A stretch of 64,000 bases of DNA from Lentisphaeria bacterium UBA1732 (GCA_002315855.1 DCIG01000040.1:95187-159186), one strand, 5' to 3'; counted from the first letter of the stretch, positions 8,799 to 18,258 are shown. A program made the numbers and translations. Notes: a model not told the origin generated them from the sequence alone.

Positions 8799-10123
8799 CG
8801 AAACCGTCTTTCATCTCCGCTCTCTTCAATCGCTACACCACGAATTTCCTGTGGCTGCTTGCCGATCGTTTTTCCACGATGGGGCTTGCATTCTTGTCGG
8901 GGATTATCATGGCTCGCACGTTTGAACCGGCCGAATTCGGGAGACTGAGTTTTGCAATCGGCTTTGTCCAGCTGTTTGTTTTTCTGACGGAATTAGGTCT
9001 GGACCAGGTACTTGTCAAAGAAGTCGTGTGCCGTCCGAATGAGAAAGCAGAACTGACGGGCAGTGCATTTGTTCTGCATATCCTCGGCTTTCTTTTGACG
9101 GTGGCTGCGGTTGTCCTTGCAGGACTGATGACAGACTTAACGCCGGAAAAAATGAAACTTGTTCTGCTTGTTTTGTGCGGGACATTCGGAACGGCTCTCT
9201 ACGGGACAGTAACGCCTGTTTTTGAAGCGGATATGAAAATCGGAGCGGCGGCCCCTGCAAATATTGTCGTGAATGTTTTATTCTTTGCCGTCAACTGCAC
9301 TGCATGTTATTTTCATTTCCCGCTCATGTTTTTCGCGTTTACGAATGGCGCGATTCTGTTGGTTTCAGCCTGCGTGAAATGGCAGATTTTCTATCGGCTC
9401 TTCGGCTTTCTGCCGCTGTTTACGGCAAAGCGGAAAACCGTATTTTCGCTTCTGAAAAAAACAAAATGGCTGTTTGTTCAGCTGATGCTGTCCACCATTG
9501 CTTCCAATATCGCATACCCGGTTTTACAATACTTCTGCGCAGAACAGGACATCGGTTTTTATTCGATTACCGCAAAAATCGAAATCTGTTCGCTTGTGTT
9601 TGCACAGGTCATAGCCGCCTCCATGTTTCCCGCGATTATTGAAGCCAGTGAGCAGCAGAGGCTTTTCCACAGCCGCCTGAAACGCCTCTATCTGCTTGTG
9701 TTCTGGGGCGGGATTTTCGCGGTTCTGACAGCGTATTTGCTGGGGCCGTTTGCAATTCGTCTTCTCTATGGAAAATCATACATCATTGTGGGTCAGTACC
9801 TTTGGATCGCGCTGCTTGCGCTTCCTTTGAACGGCATCGTCCAGATTTTCGTCAAGTGGTGCATCGTGAAACAGTTTGAATATGCGATTGTGATTCAGAC
9901 CTTTGCATCGGCAGCATCCGCTTTGGTTTTCAATATCATCGGAAGTAAATACTGGGGATTCCGCGGGGTGGTGTGGAGCTTGTTTGCCGGAGCAGCGGTG
10001 CAGTGGATTGTTCTGCTGTTTGCCTCCCGTGAAATTCGCCGCCATATCGGCTGGCTCTTTCTGAATCTTTTTATGCTGCGCGATGAACTCCGTGCAATAT
10101 GCCGAACCTGCGGTGAAAAATGA
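8795..10123 (+). CDS. Wzx-type polysaccharide flippase (MOP superfamily)
   Basis: 442 residues with about twelve predicted membrane segments. The N-terminal pattern (LADRFSTMGLAFLSGIIMARTFEPAEFGRLSFA) is that of polysaccharide-biosynthesis exporters of the MOP superfamily, which flip undecaprenyl-linked oligosaccharides across the inner membrane. It overlaps both neighbours by four bases (ATGA at 8795 and at 10120), so translation is probably coupled along the operon. The substrate glycan is unknown. Confidence 0.85.
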   Translation: MTKPSFISALFNRYTTNFLWLLADRFSTMGLAFLSGIIMARTFEPAEFGRLSFAIGFVQLFVFLTELGLDQVLVKEVVCRPNEKAELTGSAFVLHILGFLLTVAAVVLAGLMTDLTPEKMKLVLLVLCGTFGTALYGTVTPVFEADMKIGAAAPANIVVNVLFFAVNCTACYFHFPLMFFAFTNGAILLVSACVKWQIFYRLFGFLPLFTAKRKTVFSLLKKTKWLFVQLMLSTIASNIAYPVLQYFCAEQDIGFYSITAKIEICSLVFAQVIAASMFPAIIEASEQQRLFHSRLKRLYLLVFWGGIFAVLTAYLLGPFAIRLLYGKSYIIVGQYLWIALLALPLNGIVQIFVKWCIVKQFEYAIVIQTFASAASALVFNIIGSKYWGFRGVVWSLFAGAAVQWIVLLFASREIRRHIGWLFLNLFMLRDELRAICRTCGEK

Positions 10124-11121
10124 TGAATGCTCCGAAAGTCTCTTTCATTGTGCCGTTTCTGAATGCGGCGGCATATTTGTCCCGATGTGCGGAATCGTTG
10201 TTCACACAGACTCTTGCTGACTGCGAATTTGTCTTCATCGATGACGGTTCAACAGATGAAAGCTGTGATGTGCTGGAAAAAACTCTGGAGCGCTTCCCTG
10301 ATTGCCGTGCGAAAACGACTCTGATACGCCATCCCGAAACCCGAAGCATTCTGACCAGCCGCATGGACGGGTTTGCCGCGTCTTCAGGGAAATACGTCAT
10401 GCACGTGGATGCGGATGATTTTCTGGATGCGGATGCGGCGGAGAAATGCTTTGCCAAAGCGGAAGAGGAATCTGCGGATATTGTGGTTTTCCAGACGGTT
10501 CGTCATACATTCAACGGAGATATTCCGATGATTCTGACTCCTGAAAACAAGGAAAAATATTTGTGCGATGTCCTGAATCATAAAGCCATGGGGACCATGT
10601 GGGGCAAATGTTTTCGCCGTGAATTTCTTTGCAGTGTTCCGTTCCGTCTTCTGCCTCACTGCAACACATCCGAAGATTATCTCTATTACCCGCAGGCACT
10701 GGCATATTCAAAGAAAATTTCCTGTATTCAGGATGTTTTCTACCATTACAATCAGTGCAATACTTCATCTACGACTTATTGTCCCGGCATCAGCACATTG
10801 GAAGATGTCTTGCAGGTTCTTCATGTTTTGGAAGGCGTCTTTACAGAGGAACCGTATCTTTCCGCATTCCGAATCGGTGCCGCGGAGAATATTCTGCTTT
10901 TTCTGAAACAGGCCTCTGTCCACTCACCGGACAGAAATGAGCTTTTTGAACGGTATGTTCCTTATCTCGAAGCACATCGCGCATGGATGAAAGGAGTCAA
11001 TCTGCCGGATAAAGTTTTTTACGAACTCCTTCATTTCAAACTGTATCGGCTTGCGGGCAGATATGTCGCGCTCATGCGGAAAATCAAGCCGCTTCTCATA
11101 AAACTTGCTCACCGTTCCTGA
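10120..11121 (+). CDS. Glycosyltransferase family 2 protein
   Basis: 333 residues. The N-terminal GT-A domain shows VSFIVPFLNAAAYL, CEFVFIDDGSTDES and MHVDADDFLDADAA, the last carrying the DxD-type metal-binding acids. Such enzymes add a sugar from a nucleotide-sugar donor to a growing lipid-linked glycan on the cytoplasmic face. It starts within the stop of the flippase gene (ATGATG at 10120, so two adjacent ATGs are possible). Donor and linkage cannot be assigned. Confidence 0.88.
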   Translation: MMNAPKVSFIVPFLNAAAYLSRCAESLFTQTLADCEFVFIDDGSTDESCDVLEKTLERFPDCRAKTTLIRHPETRSILTSRMDGFAASSGKYVMHVDADDFLDADAAEKCFAKAEEESADIVVFQTVRHTFNGDIPMILTPENKEKYLCDVLNHKAMGTMWGKCFRREFLCSVPFRLLPHCNTSEDYLYYPQALAYSKKISCIQDVFYHYNQCNTSSTTYCPGISTLEDVLQVLHVLEGVFTEEPYLSAFRIGAAENILLFLKQASVHSPDRNELFERYVPYLEAHRAWMKGVNLPDKVFYELLHFKLYRLAGRYVALMRKIKPLLIKLAHRS

Positions 11122-11128
11122 ACACCGG

Positions 11129-12220
11129 ATGAAAACTGCTATGAAAACACATTTTCTGATTAACGGGAACTATTTGACGCGCCCTCAGGTCGGTATTGAA
11201 CGTTTTGCCGCAGAAACGGTGCTGGCATTGGACTCGCTTTGCTCACGAAAGAACGATGATGAGTGCCGGTATACGCTGGTTGTGCCCGGAAATGCCGCAA
11301 ATCTTCCTGCCCTGCAGAATATTCCGATTATCCGAATCGGGGGAAACGGCGGAATCTTCTGGGAACAATTCGTCTTTGCTCATTATGTGCGCGTACAGCG
11401 CGGGATTTCGTTGAATCTGTGCAATACCATGCCGATGACAGCGGCGGGGATTGTATGTATTCACGATGTTTTTTACCGCACGATGAAGCGCAGTTTATCA
11501 CAGAATTTTCACGGACGTCTCTCCATATTGTGGCATGAACTGAATTATTGGCGGGCGAAGCATTCCCCTTTCCCTGTTTTTACGGTTTCGCAGTATTCCA
11601 AAAATGAAATCACACGCAATCTGCATATCGCTCAGAATCGGATTCATGTGCTTTGCAATGGATGGGAACATTTCCGGCGAATTACTGCGGATGACTCTGT
11701 TTTCCGGAAATTTCCGGCATTGAAACACGGACATTATTATTTTACGCTGGGCAGCATGGCGGATTACAAAAATATTCGCTGGGTTCTGCATTCGGCTCAG
11801 AATCATCCTGAAAACACGTATGTGATTACGGGGAAAATGATGTTGTCCGCATTTAACGGGGACGAATATGATTTCAGCAAAAGTTCCAATATCATCGTAA
11901 CAGGCTATCTGCCGGACGCTGAAATCAAAGCATTGATGACGCATTGCAAGGCCCTGATTTTCCCGTCTCTTTCCGAAGGATTTGGCATTCCGCCGCTGGA
12001 AGCCTTGAGTCTGGGGCGGCCCGTTCTTGCGGCCAGGTCGAGCTGCATTCCTGAAATCTATGGTTCTGCGGTGCATTATTTCAATCCGCTGGATTATGAA
12101 CACACCGATCCTGATTTGATTTTATCATCCGACGCCGGTTCTCCCGATGAGGTTCTCCGGAAGAATACCTGGTGTCAGTGTGCGGAAAAAATGAATTCCG
12201 TTTTAACGGCTTTATTTTGA
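11129..12220 (+). CDS. Glycosyltransferase family 4 (GT-B) protein
   Basis: About 363 residues. The C-terminal Rossmann domain holds FPSLSEGFGIPPLEALSLGRPVLA, the donor-site E-x7-E motif of GT4, and the N-terminal half has the GIERFAAE segment typical of mannosyl- and rhamnosyltransferase-like members. The start is not certain: ATGs at 11129 and 11141 are both in frame and neither has a strong ribosome-binding site. It begins a few bases after the GT2 gene and is the last gene of the polysaccharide operon. Confidence 0.85.
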   Translation: MKTAMKTHFLINGNYLTRPQVGIERFAAETVLALDSLCSRKNDDECRYTLVVPGNAANLPALQNIPIIRIGGNGGIFWEQFVFAHYVRVQRGISLNLCNTMPMTAAGIVCIHDVFYRTMKRSLSQNFHGRLSILWHELNYWRAKHSPFPVFTVSQYSKNEITRNLHIAQNRIHVLCNGWEHFRRITADDSVFRKFPALKHGHYYFTLGSMADYKNIRWVLHSAQNHPENTYVITGKMMLSAFNGDEYDFSKSSNIIVTGYLPDAEIKALMTHCKALIFPSLSEGFGIPPLEALSLGRPVLAARSSCIPEIYGSAVHYFNPLDYEHTDPDLILSSDAGSPDEVLRKNTWCQCAEKMNSVLTALF

Positions 12221-12669
12221 CGGATTCCTTTTTGCGTCCTTTTTTTTGCAAAGGCACTGATTTCAGAAATCATTGGGGAAGATTTGATAAGAATCTTCAT
12301 GAAGTTGGCGGGAGCAGATTGAGGCGGCTGCGGGGAAAGCAACTGCCGAAACCCATCTTCCGGCAAATGCCGAAGAAAGTTTCAAAGCTCACGCCAGGAC
12401 TTTTGAAATCAGCTCAAAGAAGAAAATATATCACGGAATAACTTCCTTTTCTCCTTGAAAAAATGCCTGTTTCAATGTAATTTATAATGCTGTCTTCTTT
12501 CAATTCTGAAGAAGAAGACATTCGAAAGAATATCTCTGCGAATGAAATGCTTTTTCCTGCATATTGAGGTACTCTCAAGACATCTGTGGTCGGAAATTCT
12601 TTCACGATTGTCCTCTCGAAAGAGGGTTCGGTACATTTTACTTTCACCCCGGTTTAAGGTTATTTTCTT
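12221..12669. other. Intergenic region before nhaC
   Basis: About 450 bp without a gene. The first half is a full copy of the dispersed palindromic repeat (12255-12415). The second half has a TATAAT box at 12483-12488 without a good -35, a hairpin of GTCTTCTT with AAGAAGAC (about 12493-12520) and a short CCTCT-cgaa-AGAGG hairpin near 12612-12627, so the nhaC transcript has a structured leader. No known riboswitch class was recognised. Confidence 0.5.
12255..12415. repeat. Dispersed palindromic repeat, full-length copy A
   Basis: About 161 bp. It starts CACTGATTTCAGAAA and ends TTTTGAAATCAGCTC, which are imperfect terminal inverted repeats. Its interior (AATCTTC, GAGGCGGCTGC, GGCAAATGCCG, TTTCAAAGCTC) lines up in the same order with copies at 44594-44757 and 44843-44994. 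No coding sequence inside. Confidence 0.75.
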
Positions 12670-14022
12670 ATGAATGAGCAAATGAAAAGAGAAATTGCAA
12701 ATGAACGGGAGCCTCGTTTCAAGGCTTTGATTCCGTTCCTCGTTTTTATTGTTTTCTACCTCGGTTTGTCGATTCTGGCAAATGACTTCTACAAGGTTCC
12801 GATGCCGATTGCATTCCTTGTGGCTTCTGCGTCTGCCATGTTCCTGAATCACAAAATCAAACTGGAGACCAAGGTCGAAATCTATGCGCACGGTATGGGC
12901 GATGTGAATATCATGCTGATGTGCCTGATTTTCATTCTTGCCGGGTCGTTTGCGGCGGTGGCGAAAGGCATGGGCGCAGTGGATGCGGCCGTTTTGATTA
13001 CGCGCAAACTGATTCCCGCTGATTTCATGCTTGTCGGCATGTTTCTTGTATCGGCTCTGATTTCCACCTCCATCGGGACCAGTTGCGGCACGATTGCGGC
13101 AATTACGCCGATTGTGTGCGGTCTGGTGAAACCATTGGGACTTTCTCCCGAACTGATGATCGGTGCCGTAGTCGGCGGCTCCATGTTCGGCGACAATCTC
13201 TCCATGATTTCAGATACCACCATTGCCGCAACCCGTACTCAGAATGTGGGAATGCGTGAAAAGTTCATTGCCAACTTCCGGATGGTGATTCCGGCTGCCG
13301 TCATTGCAATTGTGATTTACCTGATTTGCGGATTCTCCGGCGGTTCTGCGGAGAAACAGGTTCTTGACCAGGTTACATGGAAATCTTTGCTTGCAGTTAC
13401 ACCGTATTTTCTGATTCTTGTTCTTGCACTTTGCGGTGTCAACGTGATGGCTCTGCTGTTCGGCGGTGTCATTCTGGCTTGCGGAATCGGTCTGGTAAAT
13501 GGGGCTTTTGATTTCTGGTCCGCCATGAATTTCTGCAAGGACGGAATGGCCGGAATGCTGGAAACTCTGATTGTGGCGATTCTTGCCGGCGGTCTGCTGA
13601 AACTCATCCGCTGGAATGGCGGGATCGGCTGTATTTTACGGTTTATCGGGAAAGCTGTCAAAACTCAGCGCGGATGCGAATTCGGTGTTTTTGCCCTTGT
13701 TTCCCTGATTAACCTCTTCACCGCAAATAATACCGTGGCCATCGTGATTGCCGGTCCGATTGCCCATGAACTTTCCATGAAATTCGGCTGCTCACCGAAA
13801 CGCATTGCCAGTATTCTGGATACGGCCTCCTGCTTTGTGCAGGGCGTGATTCCTTATGGCGCGCAAATCCTGATTGCCGTCGGGGTTGCCAATACTGCGG
13901 AACTGAAACTTTCCGCCATCGGTTTGGTCGGTTCGGCCTATTACCAGTGGATTATGGCGATTGTCGTTCTGCTGTTCATTGCGTTCCGCCGTCAAAGCAA
14001 AACAGAAACTCAGAACGTCTGA
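12670..14022 (+). CDS. NhaC-family Na+/H+ antiporter-like transporter
   Basis: 450 residues with about eleven membrane segments. The ISTSIGTSCGTIAAITPI stretch, the VGGSMFGDNLSMISDTTIAATRTQ segment and a FTANNTVAIVIAGP segment are those of the NhaC/YuiF family (COG1757), which exchange Na+ (or organic ions) for protons. The interior acidic and polar residues of the DNLSMISDTT motif are intact. The gene sits 34 bp ahead of the YgiQ gene and probably shares its transcript. Confidence 0.88.
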   Translation: MNEQMKREIANEREPRFKALIPFLVFIVFYLGLSILANDFYKVPMPIAFLVASASAMFLNHKIKLETKVEIYAHGMGDVNIMLMCLIFILAGSFAAVAKGMGAVDAAVLITRKLIPADFMLVGMFLVSALISTSIGTSCGTIAAITPIVCGLVKPLGLSPELMIGAVVGGSMFGDNLSMISDTTIAATRTQNVGMREKFIANFRMVIPAAVIAIVIYLICGFSGGSAEKQVLDQVTWKSLLAVTPYFLILVLALCGVNVMALLFGGVILACGIGLVNGAFDFWSAMNFCKDGMAGMLETLIVAILAGGLLKLIRWNGGIGCILRFIGKAVKTQRGCEFGVFALVSLINLFTANNTVAIVIAGPIAHELSMKFGCSPKRIASILDTASCFVQGVIPYGAQILIAVGVANTAELKLSAIGLVGSAYYQWIMAIVVLLFIAFRRQSKTETQNV

Positions 14023-14056
14023 TTTCACCGGAAGCACGCGGGAAAGCGGTATCAAT

Positions 14057-15964
14057 ATGGCATTGAGAGTTTCTTCTCACGATTTAACCTCATTTATTCC
14101 GTTTACCCGCGAGGAAATGCTCGCCCGTCACTGGGATGCCGTTGACATCCTGATTGTTACGGGCGATGCCTATATTGATCATCCTTCTTTTGGTCCGTCC
14201 CTGATTGCACGTTATTTGCTGGATGCCGGATTCCGTGTCGGACTCATTGCCCAGCCCGACTGGAAAAATCCGGACTGTCTGAAAACATTCGGACGTCCTT
14301 TGCTCGGTGCCGGTGTCGCCAGCGGCAACATGGATTCCATGGTGAAACTCTACACCGCCGGACGCCGTTTGCGTCATGAAGATTTGTATTCGCCCGGCGG
14401 TCGTACAGGTCTTTGTCCGCCTCATGCTTCTGTGGTGTATTCCCAGCTTGTCCGTCAGGCGTTTCCAGGACTTCCCGTGATTCTCGGCGGTGTGGAAGCC
14501 AGTCTCCGCCGTGTCGCGCATTACGATTACTGGCAGGACAAAATGCGGCCTTCCATGCTGGTGGATTCCAAGGCGGATTTGCTTTGTTACGGCATGGGGG
14601 AACTGACCATGCTTGAGATTTTCACGCGCCTGAAAAACAACGAATCACTGGACGGCATTCGCGGAACATGCCGTTATCTGGGCGGCAAAGAATCCGCTTC
14701 TTTTGTCCCGGATGACTCCTGTATTGAGCTTCCCTCCTACGAAGAAATCTGCTCCGACAAACTCGCCATCATGCGTCTTACGAAAATCATTGAAGCGGAA
14801 ATGAATCCGTGGAACGGCAGACGCTTGTTTCAGCGTACAGGCAGTCGAATCCTGCTTGTAGAGCCGCCCCGTCCTCCCATGACTTCAGCGGAATTGGATC
14901 ATGTGTACGAACTCCCGTTCACAGGACTTCAGCATTGGAGCTATCATGAGAAAATTCCGGCATGGGAAGTCATCAAAGATTCCGTTACGGTGGTGCGCGG
15001 CTGCCCGGGCGGCTGTGCGTTTTGCGGACTTGTGTCCCATCAGGGACGCGGGCTTGTATCGCGTTCTCCTGAGAGTATTGTCCGCAGTATTCGCGAACTT
15101 GCGCGCAAACCATGGTTTCACGGTACCGTCAGCGACATCGGCGGTGCCGCCGGAAATATTTACGGGCATGGCTCGAAAGACCCCGCACTGTGCAGAAAAT
15201 GCCGCCGTTATTCCTGTCTCTATCCCTCTTTCTGCCCCAACTACCTTGCGGATGAAAAACCTCTGATTCAGCTTTTGGACCGCATCAAATCCATTCCTGA
15301 GGTAAAACACGTCTTCATCAATTCCGGTGTCCGTCTCGATTTGGCATTGGCACAGCCGGCTTTGACGCGGAAAATCATCCGCGATCACGTCGGCGGGCAG
15401 GTCAGTGTCGCCCCCGAACATTTGGACGGTGATGTCCTCCGCCTCATGCGCAAAGGCAAACCCGGCGAATTTGAGCGGTTCCGTGAATTGTTCGACCGAA
15501 TCAATCACGAGACCGGCAAGAAACAGTTTATGGTGCCGTATTTTATCTCGAACTTTCCCGGATGTACGGCTGAAAATATGAAAGTCGTGGATGATTTCCT
15601 GCGGGAAAATCACTGGAGTCCTCAGCAGGTACAGGATTTTATCCCGCTGGCGATGACCATGGGCTGTGCCATGTATTGTGCGGAAATCACGCCGGATGGC
15701 ACTCCGATTGAAGTCAACAAAGGTCTTGCCGAACGCCGCAGTCAGCGGAATATGCTCCGCCGCAAACATGATGACCGATCTCATGCTCCCCATAATGACG
15801 CACCATCGGATTTTCCTTCCCGCACTCAGGGAAAGCGGAACTCTGTTTCCCGTAATGACAAAAAGTTCAGCGGGAAACATCATGCCGAATCGCGTTTTTC
15901 CCCTCGCGATGAGAATCGGCACAACTCACGGGATGGCTTTTCTTCCTATAAAAAAAGGCATTGA
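14057..15964 (+). CDS. ygiQ: YgiQ-family radical SAM protein
   Basis: 635 residues from the ATG at 14057, where YgiQ homologues begin (VSSHDLTSFIPFTREEM). An N-terminal B12-like/UPF0313 domain precedes the radical SAM core, whose [4Fe-4S] ligands are Cys316, Cys320 and Cys323 (CPGGCAFC). VAPEHLDGDVLRLMRKGKPGEFERF is a signature of the family. The function is not established in any organism I know of. The last 70 residues are very basic and Ser/His/Arg-rich, likely disordered. The stop codon lies inside the stem of the following terminator. Confidence 0.9.
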   Translation: MALRVSSHDLTSFIPFTREEMLARHWDAVDILIVTGDAYIDHPSFGPSLIARYLLDAGFRVGLIAQPDWKNPDCLKTFGRPLLGAGVASGNMDSMVKLYTAGRRLRHEDLYSPGGRTGLCPPHASVVYSQLVRQAFPGLPVILGGVEASLRRVAHYDYWQDKMRPSMLVDSKADLLCYGMGELTMLEIFTRLKNNESLDGIRGTCRYLGGKESASFVPDDSCIELPSYEEICSDKLAIMRLTKIIEAEMNPWNGRRLFQRTGSRILLVEPPRPPMTSAELDHVYELPFTGLQHWSYHEKIPAWEVIKDSVTVVRGCPGGCAFCGLVSHQGRGLVSRSPESIVRSIRELARKPWFHGTVSDIGGAAGNIYGHGSKDPALCRKCRRYSCLYPSFCPNYLADEKPLIQLLDRIKSIPEVKHVFINSGVRLDLALAQPALTRKIIRDHVGGQVSVAPEHLDGDVLRLMRKGKPGEFERFRELFDRINHETGKKQFMVPYFISNFPGCTAENMKVVDDFLRENHWSPQQVQDFIPLAMTMGCAMYCAEITPDGTPIEVNKGLAERRSQRNMLRRKHDDRSHAPHNDAPSDFPSRTQGKRNSVSRNDKKFSGKHHAESRFSPRDENRHNSRDGFSSYKKRH

Positions 15965-16022
15965 GCCTGTCCCTTTCGGGGAATCATTTTCATTCCCCCA
16001 GGCTCAATGCCAAACCCCTTTT
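15957..16022 (+). terminator. Terminator overlapping the ygiQ stop codon
   Basis: GGCATTGAGCCTG (15957-15969) pairs perfectly with CAGGCTCAATGCC (15999-16011), continued inside by GGGGAAT/ATTCCCC, and is followed by AAACCCCTTTT. The TGA stop of ygiQ (15962-15964) lies in the left arm, so a terminating ribosome would cover the hairpin. Confidence 0.8.
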
Positions 16023-16139
16023 ATATCCTTTCCCTTGATTCACGGAAAAGAAATCTTCTCCCTTTCCCCCTCGCAAATCGTATGATGGGTATCTCTGTGA
16101 ATTCGGAATGAAAGTGTTTTTTATGTGCAGAAAATCCAG

Positions 16140-16166
16140 CCGGACTTTGTACAGATAAAAAAGATA
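16140..16166 (+). repeat. 27-bp intergenic repeat, copy 2
   Basis: Matches 7224-7250 at 24 of 27 positions. It lies between the ygiQ terminator and the end of fabH. Confidence 0.5.
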
Positions 16167-16199
16167 CGATTCCCAATGAACAGAGAGACGCCCCCCTTA

Positions 16200-17180
16200 T
16201 CACCAGCGCAGTAATTCAGCCGCCCACGTCAGCCCCGCACCGAATGCTGCCGTGAGAATCAGGTCGCCTCGCTTAAGCTGTCCGCTACGGTTCAATTCAT
16301 CCAGACAAATCCCGATGGACGCGGAGGATGTATTGCCGAATCGGGCCACATTCCTGTAAATCCGGTCGGAAATCCCAACACGATCCGCCACCGCGCTGAT
16401 AATGCGGTCATTTGCCTGATGTGCAATTGCCCAGCTGATCTGGTCATGCGTTACATGGGCTTTTTCCATCACATTGCGGCACGCATTGCTCATGGAAATC
16501 ACGGCCATTTGGAACGTTTTCGGACCGTTCATCTGAATGGTGTAAGCATGTGCATCGATTCCCTCCTGACTGGGCGGACAGGCACTCCCGAATCCCGGAA
16601 TTTGCAGGAATCCTGCCTCGTATCCGTTTGCGCTGACCTCGCTTGCCACATAGAAATCCTCGTCCCCCTCATCCGTCCGCTGTACAACCAGCGCAGAGGC
16701 AGCGTCCCCGAACAGAATACAGGTACTGCGGTCGGTCCAGTTCGTTACACCGGACAGTTTGTCGCCCCCGATCAGCAGTGCCGTCTTGCGGTGTTTGGCG
16801 GCAAGCATGGCATGGACGATGTCAAGCCCGTACAGCAGCCCTGTGCAGGCGGCTTCGATGTCGAATGCCATGCACGGCGGGATTCCCAGCTTGCGCTGGA
16901 CAATCGTCGCGGTGGACGGAGTAGGCGAATCCGGTGTGATGGTCGAGACCACGACTAAATCAATATCGGCAGGTGTCAGCCCCGCGTTTTCGATTGCACG
17001 CTGTCCGGCGTGCATAGCCAAATCGGACGTCGCAGTGGACTCCTCGGCGATATGCCGGGTCCGGATGCCTGTCCGCGACTGAATCCACTCGTCCGAGGTA
17101 TCCACAATCTTCTCTAAATCAGAATTCGTCAATACTCGTTCGGGAACGTAATATCCCGTGCCAATGATTCGTATTCCCAT
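16200..17180 (-). CDS. fabH: Beta-ketoacyl-ACP synthase III FabH
   Basis: 326 residues from the ATG that starts MGIRIIGTG, preceded by AAAGGATG. It condenses an acyl-CoA starter with malonyl-ACP to begin fatty-acid synthesis. Cys112 sits in the EAACTGL motif, at the same number as in E. coli FabH, and the AHQAND (His) and ARFGNTSSASI (Asn) segments complete the Cys-His-Asn triad. It follows a TetR gene on the same strand by 210 bp; no other fab genes are adjacent, so it may be a second, regulated copy. Confidence 0.93.
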   Translation of the reverse strand: MGIRIIGTGYYVPERVLTNSDLEKIVDTSDEWIQSRTGIRTRHIAEESTATSDLAMHAGQRAIENAGLTPADIDLVVVSTITPDSPTPSTATIVQRKLGIPPCMAFDIEAACTGLLYGLDIVHAMLAAKHRKTALLIGGDKLSGVTNWTDRSTCILFGDAASALVVQRTDEGDEDFYVASEVSANGYEAGFLQIPGFGSACPPSQEGIDAHAYTIQMNGPKTFQMAVISMSNACRNVMEKAHVTHDQISWAIAHQANDRIISAVADRVGISDRIYRNVARFGNTSSASIGICLDELNRSGQLKRGDLILTAAFGAGLTWAAELLRW

Positions 17181-17390
17181 TATGACATCCTTTCTTGCAA
17201 GTCTGAACGGGTAGCCGCCTTGCATTCATTACGGTTTGTTTCATTGTTTGGGAGAATCTTATGGGAAAACCGTCCGCAGAAATTCTTTCGGCAGGACATG
17301 ATAGGTCCGCCGTACTCATTTGCCGCCGGCTTTTGTTTCCAAATCGTTTGGATTGTCATAGCTCCCCTTTTGACTTTTTGATGATTCTTG

Positions 17391-18032
17391 TCAGACCAGC
17401 CCCAGCCCGTGAAGCAGAAGCTGCGTTGTCGCATATTGCAGTCTCCGGCTGAATGTTGACGGCACTTTCCCGCTGGGATGCAGCGGATTGATCATGCTCG
17501 GATTGGCTGTTCCCATATATTTCGGACACGTCAGAATCAGAAACCAGCAGAATGCGCTGTCGAAATCCTTGCTTCCCGTAATCTTCTGGTAAATCTCGAA
17601 GAAATCATCCACAAGAGGCTTGATATATTTCTCATAGACCTGACTTCGCGTCCCGTATTCGCATTGCAGAAGCTGGAGAAACAGTACCTGCCCCGGGTCG
17701 GGGTTGGATTCATCCGGCCCCATTGCCCGGAACACTGTTTCCACAAGACCCGCGATAAATACCTGCTGACCTTCGCGTGTTTCCAGCAGCATCGCATTGT
17801 TCTGATAATACTTTTTCAGCGTGATTTTTTTCCAGCGTTCCATTGCCGTTTTCACCACTTCATCAATCAGCCCCTGCTTCCCTCCGAAATGATAATTGAT
17901 CATGCACGCATCGATGTCCGCTTCCTTGGCAATCTCATTCAGCGTAACAGCAGATACTCCATTCAATGCGAAGAGACGCGTCGCCGCTTGCAGCAATGCT
18001 TGTTTGGATATGTCTCCGGATTTCTTTTTCAT
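17391..18032 (-). CDS. TetR/AcrR-family transcriptional regulator
   Basis: 213 residues from the ATG preceded by AGGGATC. The N-terminal helix-turn-helix reads ALLQAATRLFALNGVSAVTLNEIAKEADIDACMINYHFGGKQGLIDEV, a clear TetR_N domain (about residues 10-57). The rest is a helical ligand-binding domain of the CerR/DUF1956-like type. A perfect 8+8 inverted repeat lies between the -35 and -10 of its own promoter (18111-18130), which predicts autorepression. It precedes fabH, the most likely second target; the ligand is unknown. Confidence 0.88.
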   Translation of the reverse strand: MKKKSGDISKQALLQAATRLFALNGVSAVTLNEIAKEADIDACMINYHFGGKQGLIDEVVKTAMERWKKITLKKYYQNNAMLLETREGQQVFIAGLVETVFRAMGPDESNPDPGQVLFLQLLQCEYGTRSQVYEKYIKPLVDDFFEIYQKITGSKDFDSAFCWFLILTCPKYMGTANPSMINPLHPSGKVPSTFSRRLQYATTQLLLHGLGLV

Positions 18033-18108
18033 GACTGATCCCTGTTTGGTGATGGGCTTTTCTTCTGTCAGATTGCTTTTATACAATCCTGATTTTGAAT
18101 TACAATAT

Positions 18109-18137
18109 AATATACATTACAAAATGTATAAAGTCAA
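18109..18137 (-). promoter_or_regulatory. tetR promoter with embedded operator
   Basis: Read on the minus strand: -35 TTGACT (18137-18132), a 17-base spacer, -10 TATATT (18114-18109). TATACATT-ttgt-AATGTATA (18130-18111) is a perfect 8-bp dyad filling the spacer and reaching the -10, the usual place for a TetR-family autorepressor. Confidence 0.8.
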
Positions 18138-18225
18138 ATAAAATACATGAGGAAATACATAAAAACAGAAAATCGCTTTCTGACCCCCTCATTCTTCCCT
18201 CATTTTCTCTCCTTTAAAATGTAAA

Positions 18226-18258
18226 ATGCCTGTCGCAGAAATATCCTGCGGCAGGTCA
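18226..18258 (-). terminator. Terminator after serS
   Basis: CCTGTCGCAG (18229-18238) pairs with CTGCGGCAGG (18245-18254) with one mismatch around a 6-base loop. On the minus strand it is followed by CATTTTACATTTT. It lies about 55 bp past the serS stop. Confidence 0.65.

Noticed and set aside
12421..12669. A riboswitch in the nhaC leader
   Set aside because: Hairpins are present but none of the conserved cores I know (for example Na+-, SAM-, SAH- or lysine-type) could be recognised.
12414..12891. Minus-strand frames before and inside nhaC
   Set aside because: They overlap the nhaC start and its leader, with unrelated composition and no recognisable domain.
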